Below the pieces are notes generated by a model, which made no database searches, had not been told where the DNA came from, and was given only the letters and a program-made list of their open reading frames with translations. Below are positions 57,901 to 64,000 of a stretch of DNA of 64,000 nucleotides, piece by piece (within the stretch, counting starts at the first letter, position 1; every line of letters begins with the position of its first letter). Both the position numbers and the translations under genes were made by a program. Source of the stretch: Prosopis cineraria (Eukaryota > Streptophyta > Magnoliopsida > Fabales > Fabaceae); the NCBI RefSeq assembly GCF_029017545.1, contig NW_026555410.1, forward strand, positions 1 through 64,000. The letters run 5' to 3'.

Positions 57901-60900
57901 TTATAATCTATATATATATATATCCGTATAATTCAATTTATATATATATATATATATATATATTAGTATAATTAATTTTTTTTACTTTTTTTAAAAAAAA
58001 CTACATGGACTTTCAAGCTTAGCTCTAAAACCTATCAGTAAAAGTTTAATATGAGAAAAATGCCTATTTAAAAAAAAAGTAGATTTATGAATTGAGCCTT
58101 TAAAGGTCAGATTTATAAGAGTCAGCCTAATTCTTTTTAATAACTTTGTATGTATCTCATACGTGATTTTATGCATAAGGAGCTAGGTTTTATTGTTAAT
58201 TTGTAAATAGGTTTAAACAAAATTTTTAAATATTTATAGATAAACTTACATATATAACACATATATATTTATATATGCTAAATTTAGTTAAATATGATTT
58301 TAAATATTTACATTGATGGATTGGCATCTTATTTTAAGTAATTAAATTTTATCTCATTTAATTTGAAGATGTATTGACTTGAATTTCAAAGATAGATTCT
58401 ATTTCAAATTTTGAAATTTAAAATTACTCGAGTAATTATTTATACTAAATATAATTCAAATTTTCAAAGCTATTTCAATTATTTAAATTGATCTCATATA
58501 TAAAATATTTTAATAAGAGGTTGCGAGAAAGTTTTAAATTAACTAGGTAAATAATTATTTTAATATGTATAATTTTGAATGTCATTTGTCATTTTGTGTA
58601 CACTCCAAATTGTAACATGTGTCACTTTTAAGTACTCCAAATTGTTCAAAGTACTTTTTTCAAAGCAAATAATAAATACTCTATTTGAAAAAATTATAAT
58701 CTATAATAAATCATAAATGGGTTGGCTATAAAAAAGATTATAAGTTTAAAAAGGAATATTCTTTTTTATATTTATTTGAGTTTAAAAATTATATAATTGA
58801 CAATATTTAATATAATTTCATAGATCTTAAAAAAGTATACTTGAATTTTAAAACTTTTACCAATATAGTTTTGATGATCTATAATTTAAATAAGGTTGTC
58901 AAATTCAAATCAAATTTTCCTCCCATTTAGATATTATATCAATTATAAATAAGTAGTATTGTCTACTATTTTCTTTTCATACTTATAGATTTAATCAAGA
59001 GTTGAAGAACAATATCACTCTAAATATTAATAAAAGTTACTTTTGAATGTTAGTTGAACAAAAAATTATAGAAAAAGATCCAAAAATATAGACAAATAAA
59101 AAAATATGCAGAATGATCAAAATAATTTTCTTGGTCTATTTTTATAATTTTAAGGCCCTTTTCAATAATTTTTAGTCAACTAAGGATTAAAGTTATCATT
59201 TGTTATTTAAGAGTGTATTACACATTTTCAAAAATTAAAGGAGAACATTATACCAAAAATGAATTTAGAGAAAAAATTTACTATTTAACCCTTTAATTAA
59301 TTTTGTAACATCCTCAAGCCTATTTGCATGACTAATTTATATAAAAGCAAGATTTTGTTTTGGTATTCTTTAAGTGGTTCTGTGCTTTAAATATTTATAT
59401 ATACAAAATAAAAAGAATGGTTACATTATATCTTCTATAAAATAAGTTAATTTTATCCATCTTCATTTATATTTAAAATTTTAAAACTCAAATTATTATG
59501 AAATGTTGAAATTTGATAAACTTTCATAAAATTCAATATTCTTGGAAGGGTAATATATTGGTTATTTATGGTGTGAAGTTTGAAATTTAAAAATACTCAT
59601 ATTTTTAATTAAATAATATTATTTTTGCTTGTTAAAAAATAATATTAACTAATTTATGATATTTTTCTTAACCAATCATTTTATTTAATTAGTAAATATT
59701 GAGATTTGAAATTGAAATATATAATCAAATTAAGTTAAAAGTGTAAAAAATATTGACCAATTAATGTGCAAAAAATTATATCTAAAAACATATCTTTGAT
59801 AAAATAATTTACCAAATCAATCTTAACTTCTAGAAGTATTTCAAGTTTTGGTAAGATTATATTTTGAGTAGGATAAGTTGATAATATTGATCAATATATT
59901 TACCTATTTTGAATTGCCAATATGATGTAGTTAATAATAAAAGACTTTAAGTTCTTAATACAAAAAAATTTTAAGTTTAAATTTTAAATTTTAAGCTAGA
60001 TAAATTAAAATTTCAATACATGATGTTTAGAAAGTTTGTCAATTTTAATTTGAATTTTCATCCTTATATATATTATAGTATATATTATAATAATTAAAAG
60101 AGTAAAATATATTGACTTCTTTTCTAATTTATTTGAATCAAATAGACATCCTTCCTATTTTTTAAACATATACAAAACTTCCCTAGAACTAATAGTTTTA
60201 AAACACAAACCTCCTCTCTATTTTAAAAATGTTATTTTTATTTATCCAATCATTAATTAACCATTAAGTCATATATTAGATCAAAATACCCTCTTTAAAT
60301 ATAGATGTTATTTAACAATATTCAATATACCTAAAAAAAATTTAATGCATATATTTTTTAAGCATTTTATTCATATTTTAAACTTTTTAGTTTTGCAAAC
60401 TTATTTATTTGATATTTTTTAAAATATAAATACACAAGTTGTCTAAAATATATTTTAAACATGTATATACAAAAGATTAATGAAATAGGGAAATAATATA
60501 TAATGATAATAAATTAGTCAGTATAATTTGTGTTTATTTTTATTTTCACTATTTATTAATTTGATCGCAAAATTTCTAAATTACTTATTTTAAAATTGTT
60601 ACATTTAATTATTTAAAGTTCCCTAAATTGAAGGGGGAGAGAATAGACAAACACATTATGAGAAAATTTAACACTTAGACTTTTTAATATAATTAAAATT
60701 TAAAAATTAAAACATCTAACCGAGCTCTAAATTATACAATCCAACCTATCACTATTTGACTAGGATGGGCTCATGAGTTCGACTCATATTACCAACTTTA
60801 ATTAAAATTAAAAAAAATACTAAAATCTAATAAGAAAAGTTCCAGAGATTATGATCTTATACTTTCAACCGACATGTCAAGTTTAAATGCAAATAGAAAA

Positions 60901-60999
60901 AAAATTAATAAGATGTAACCTAAATTATGACAGGGCTGCATTATATAATAAATTGATAAAATTGTTTTAGAACCTAACTTCTAAGAAAAAAAATTTATG
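54940..60999. other. Very AT-rich gene desert with AT microsatellites
   Basis: Six kilobases dominated by A and T. TA-repeat tracts occur near 55,488-55,530 (nearly palindromic), 55,710-55,730 and 57,910-57,962, with a TG run near 55,763. A weak stretch at about 56,150-56,500 reads, with stops, like the OB-fold proteins carried by Helitrons (IWRLSSKNTFKESNGIELV, then YKISFML). That is only a suggestion. No intact gene. Confidence 0.45.
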
Positions 61000-62414
61000 A
61001 TAAAATTATTGATGTCATTGAATTTGATAAAGGGTTTTTTTTTTCCTTGTATGGATATGGTGACATTGGGAAGACATATTTTTGAAGAAAACTTTCTACT
61101 TTAAAATCTAGAGGTGAGATAGTTCCAATATAGCATCAAGAGGGATAGCTTCTTTAATGTTCCTAGTAGGACATACAATTCATTCAAATTTTGTATCCCT
61201 CTTATTGTGACTGAAATCACTATATGTGGCATGAAATAGGGGAGCAACTTAGCTAAATTATTGATTTATAAGTCATTGATTATATGAGATGAGGCTCCAA
61301 TGGCACACAAATTTTGTCTTGAAACTCTTGATAAATGCTTAAACGATATTCTAAGTTAAGCAACCTATTAGTTGGTGATCTTTCTTTTAAAAAAAAAGTT
61401 GCTATGTTTTGGTGGAGGCATCAAGCAAATCTAGCATTCCTGTTATTCTAGATGGGTTAAGAGAAAACATTATTTTTGCAATCATTAACTATTTATTTTG
61501 GGATAATTATCAACTTCTTACACTAATAATAAACATGAGATTTCTAACAACAAACAATGGAGCATCTATTAGTGCTCTTCAGAATTTTATTGAATGGATT
61601 ATCTTGATAGGACTACTATTAGAGCTAATAAAAGATTTATGAGCATTAAGATCCTATCTGATTTGTTACTGAATGGTTCAGATAATCTAATAAATCCATA
61701 TTGATTGGACTTTCTTAGATTTTCTTACCAATATATATAATTCTTCATATTTTAGATATAGGCAAATTAATTAGCTCCTATGATGCTTTATTGACTATGG
61801 TAAATAAACAAATACATATTGTCCCTGCTTTTAGGAGAGAAAGTTGTATTCTTGAACTTTGATAGTGTTTATTGAAGATGATAGATATATAAATTTACTT
61901 AATGACTTACACTTTACATATTTTATAAATTAAATTACAATGCCAAGACACTTAAATTATGAAATAAGGCTTAAAGTGGATGCTGTAATTATTTTAATGT
62001 GAACTAGAACATTGATAAGTTCATGAGGTTGTACAATAGCACACGTCTTATAGTTATATCAGCTAGAAAACATGTTATTGAAGCTCAATAAATATCTGGA
62101 TCAATTACAAAGACAGTATATATTGTTCTATATTCATTTGATTCTAAGTTATCATTTACTATGAAAAGGAGACTTTTTTTCCCTATTATATTGGCCGTTT
62201 GCAATGCCCATTAATAAAAGTTAGGATTAGATCTTGTGTCATGTTAATTTGTACATATGTCATACTATTTTCACCAATGATCGATTATATGTTGTTGTTT
62301 TCTTGTGTAAGAAGCATGGGGTGTCTAAAAATATTAATTCTTGATGAGAATGATCGCTTTAGAGATATAATTTTTAATGTTGTTTATAAGAATGTCTTTG
62401 ATAACTTGATTTAA
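61000..62414 (+). mobile_element. Decayed Helitron helicase (PIF1-type) remnant
   Basis: A Walker A motif, GYGDIGKT (61,053-61,076), is followed in various frames by LKSRGEIV, IASRGIASLMF, EASSKSSIPVILDGLRENII (61,409 on), LTLIINMRF, then LKVDAVIILM, FAMPINKS and the closing LKILILDENDRFRD...NVVYKNVFDNL (to 62,414). These are consecutive blocks of the helicase half of plant Helitron Rep-Hel proteins. Many stops and shifts; no replication-initiator domain or Helitron terminus was identified. Confidence 0.82.
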
Positions 62415-62904
62415 ATAATTATAAATTTTTATTAATCTATTTTCCATCGCACAATATGTATTTAGTTTTTACCATTTATTTTACTTAATTTATATATTTA
62501 ATATTAAATAATTATAATTATATAATCCCATTAGATAATATATATGGATAAAGTGTCTACTATAAATTACTCTTTCAGATTTATTTATAAAAACTATAAT
62601 ATAAAACATATGCATCGCATGGATATTTTAATAGCTTTTATAATTGTATAAATAAGTGTAATTTAAAATTTATAAGTAATTTTATTTATTTATCTCCTTT
62701 ACATTTTACCAATGTTAAAAATTTTATTTAATAATTGAATTCATCAAAATCCCCGCTGCTCTTTATTCGATTATATTGCAATTGAAAATTAATATTATAA
62801 AATCTAGTTTTATTTAAAAGAGTAAAAACACCAATTGAAGAGTTTATTGGAGGCAGGTACAACCAACGAAATAGAGAAGGTTAAATGCGCTAGCGGGTCT
62901 AGCC
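62415..62904. other. Spacer and upstream region of the last gene
   Basis: AT-rich, no coding similarity. Contains the presumed promoter of the small basic protein gene. Confidence 0.4.
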
Positions 62905-62914
62905 TTTAGGGTTT
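62905..62914 (+). promoter_or_regulatory. Telo-box
   Basis: tttagggttt (reverse complement AAACCCTAAA) lies 34 bases before the ATG. Telo-boxes are common near starts of plant genes for ribosomal proteins and ribosome biogenesis. Confidence 0.6.
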
Positions 62915-62947
62915 GTGAAGTTCGTTGGCGAGAAAACAAAAGCAAAT

Positions 62948-63320
62948 ATGGCCAAATTCAATGTTGTGCAGAAGAAAAGGAGAGCCCTACTATCAGAGAA
63001 GAAGAGACAGCTTCATGGCGACCCTATCACCGGCAAGCTTAAGACCAAGTACCAACCTCTTTCCATCTCCGGCAAACGAAAGCGGAAGCTCTTCAAAAAG
63101 TGGCGCCGAGTACTCTCTTTTCCTCCCTCTTTCTCTCTGTGTTTTTTTTTCCGTTGCCTAATGAACCTGATATTGTCTTTACTTCCGTATAATCATCCTG
63201 TATTTGATGTTGCATTAGCTCATTATTGCGTTTTGAATTAATTGAAGGAGCAAAAGGAAGCTCTGGAGAAAGGCCTGGTAACCATGGAAGATGTAGAGAT
63301 GGCAGTAGCTGAAGCTGAAG
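62948..63320 (+). CDS. Small, highly basic conserved plant protein (5' two exons, partial)
   Basis: ATG at 62,948 is followed by 54 codons to 63,109 (donor GTACTC). Exon 2, 63,248-63,320, has donor GTAACG and ends one base into a codon, so at least one more exon lies further on. The protein starts MAKFNVVQKKRRALLSEKKR, continues HGDPITGKLKTKYQPLSISG, then a KRKRKLFKKWRR cluster, and passes to EQKEALEKGLVTMEDVEMAV. The Lys/Arg runs could serve as nuclear or nucleolar targeting and RNA-binding segments. Together with a telo-box in the leader this suggests a ribosome-assembly role, but I recognise only a conserved plant unknown, not a named family. Confidence 0.72.
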
Positions 63321-64000
63321 GTAACGTACATTGATATTGTGTTTCAGCTTTGTTTTAATGATTATTTTTTAAAATCGTGGAATGCGTCTTTGCTGTATAT
63401 ATTGAGACAGATCATGTATCTCTCAAGAATTGGTATCATCTGGTGAATTCTCAAATGAAAATAGAATGTCCTGAAGTGTTACTGTCAAGGACAAATTCTT
63501 TTCATCTGTTTTGGATGATATTACTTTATTAGCTTGTAAATTTGTTAGCCTTATATTATCATGCTGGAGGCTATTAAAGCCTAAGGGATAACTATGATGT
63601 CCTGTTTTGGTCATCTGACTTCTTTGTACTCCAAGGGTTAAATTATTCCTAAATTGTGGTAAGCAATAGAATGATTTGGTTTTCATTTAATTTTTTTTTA
63701 TTTTTGGGGTTTCTTTGAATGATATTATAGATTATAGTTACTTAATTCTTTTACTTGAATTGCATTAACTAATTTAAATCATCGTAAGCTTTGTGTATTT
63801 GATTCATGCCTTCTCCAATATTAAAAACCAAGTCCTCAAACATTTCTATCACCCCTTGCTTCCAACCTGCAACTCACTGTCTCCCTACTAGCATCGATGT
63901 CATTTCAAGTTGAAGAACACAGAAATGTTGTCAGAAAATTCAAAATAATGGAAAAATTCTGAGAGTTTTGCAAATAGAGCTTAGTTACTTGAATGAGGAT
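63321..64000. other. Intron or downstream part of the basic-protein gene
   Basis: Begins at a consensus donor. No further exon could be identified before the window ends. Confidence 0.4.

Noticed and set aside
54940..60999. Centromeric or satellite array
   Set aside because: Very AT-rich but with no regular period or higher-order unit; only short TA microsatellites.
62199..62414. Independent 71-codon gene
   Set aside because: Its end (LKILILDEND, NVVYKNVF) is the C-terminal block of the Helitron helicase relic.
1..64000. CRISPR array, toxin-antitoxin or prokaryotic defence locus
   Set aside because: No regularly spaced repeats and no compact intron-free operons; everything recognisable is plant nuclear.
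1..64000. tRNA or rRNA genes
   Set aside because: I scanned for TPsiC-type GGTTCRANYC boxes in suitable context and for conserved rRNA blocks and saw none; a covariance-model search would be decisive.

Overview
The window is nuclear DNA from a flowering plant, most likely a eudicot. Genes have many short introns bounded by GT-AG, intergenic DNA is very AT-rich, and plant-specific families (CASP-like proteins, a plastid-type serine hydroxymethyltransferase, a plant actin with a leader intron) sit among retrotransposons, MITEs and Helitron debris. No CRISPR array, operon, rRNA gene or convincing tRNA gene is visible. I could not identify the species.

Layout. 0.3-0.7 kb (+): last two exons of a plastid-type serine hydroxymethyltransferase. 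3.3-5.8 kb (-): a complete actin gene with leader exon, leader intron and four coding exons. 8.35-13.77 kb (+): a full-length but decayed Ty3/gypsy chromovirus with two LTRs. 14.6-16.1 kb (-): a tiny two-exon gene for a 62-residue membrane microprotein resembling brawnin/UQCC6, a complex III assembly factor. 16.9-19.9 kb (+): an internal, decayed fragment of a nucleotide-sugar (CMP-sialic-acid-type) transporter gene, with a 390-bp hairpin in one intron. 22.0-23.9 kb (-): a second copy of the microprotein locus, start codon lost, carrying a Stowaway-like insertion. 24-33 kb: gene-poor DNA with LINE scraps, MITEs and tandem repeats. 33.1-36.7 kb (+): an intact CASP-like gene (165 aa). 37-43.4 kb: MITE, LINE scraps and a 3-kb 5'-truncated LINE (-) with 14-bp target-site duplications. 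45.4-54.0 kb (+): a 14-exon sugar/proton symporter gene. 54-62.9 kb: very AT-rich DNA holding a dead Helitron helicase. 62.9 kb to the end (+): 5' part of a small, highly basic protein gene with a telo-box in its leader.

The genes do not form a pathway; they are ordinary independent plant loci. Three otherwise well-conserved genes (SHMT, actin, symporter) each lack one base, at least two of them in a homopolymer run. This looks more like consensus error than three independent gene deaths. The most unusual DNA is at 14.5-24 kb: the microprotein duplication appears circularly permuted relative to its source, and the transporter fragment between the copies contains an inverted repeat whose inner 48 bp are perfect. 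I found no convincing new defence or mobile system.
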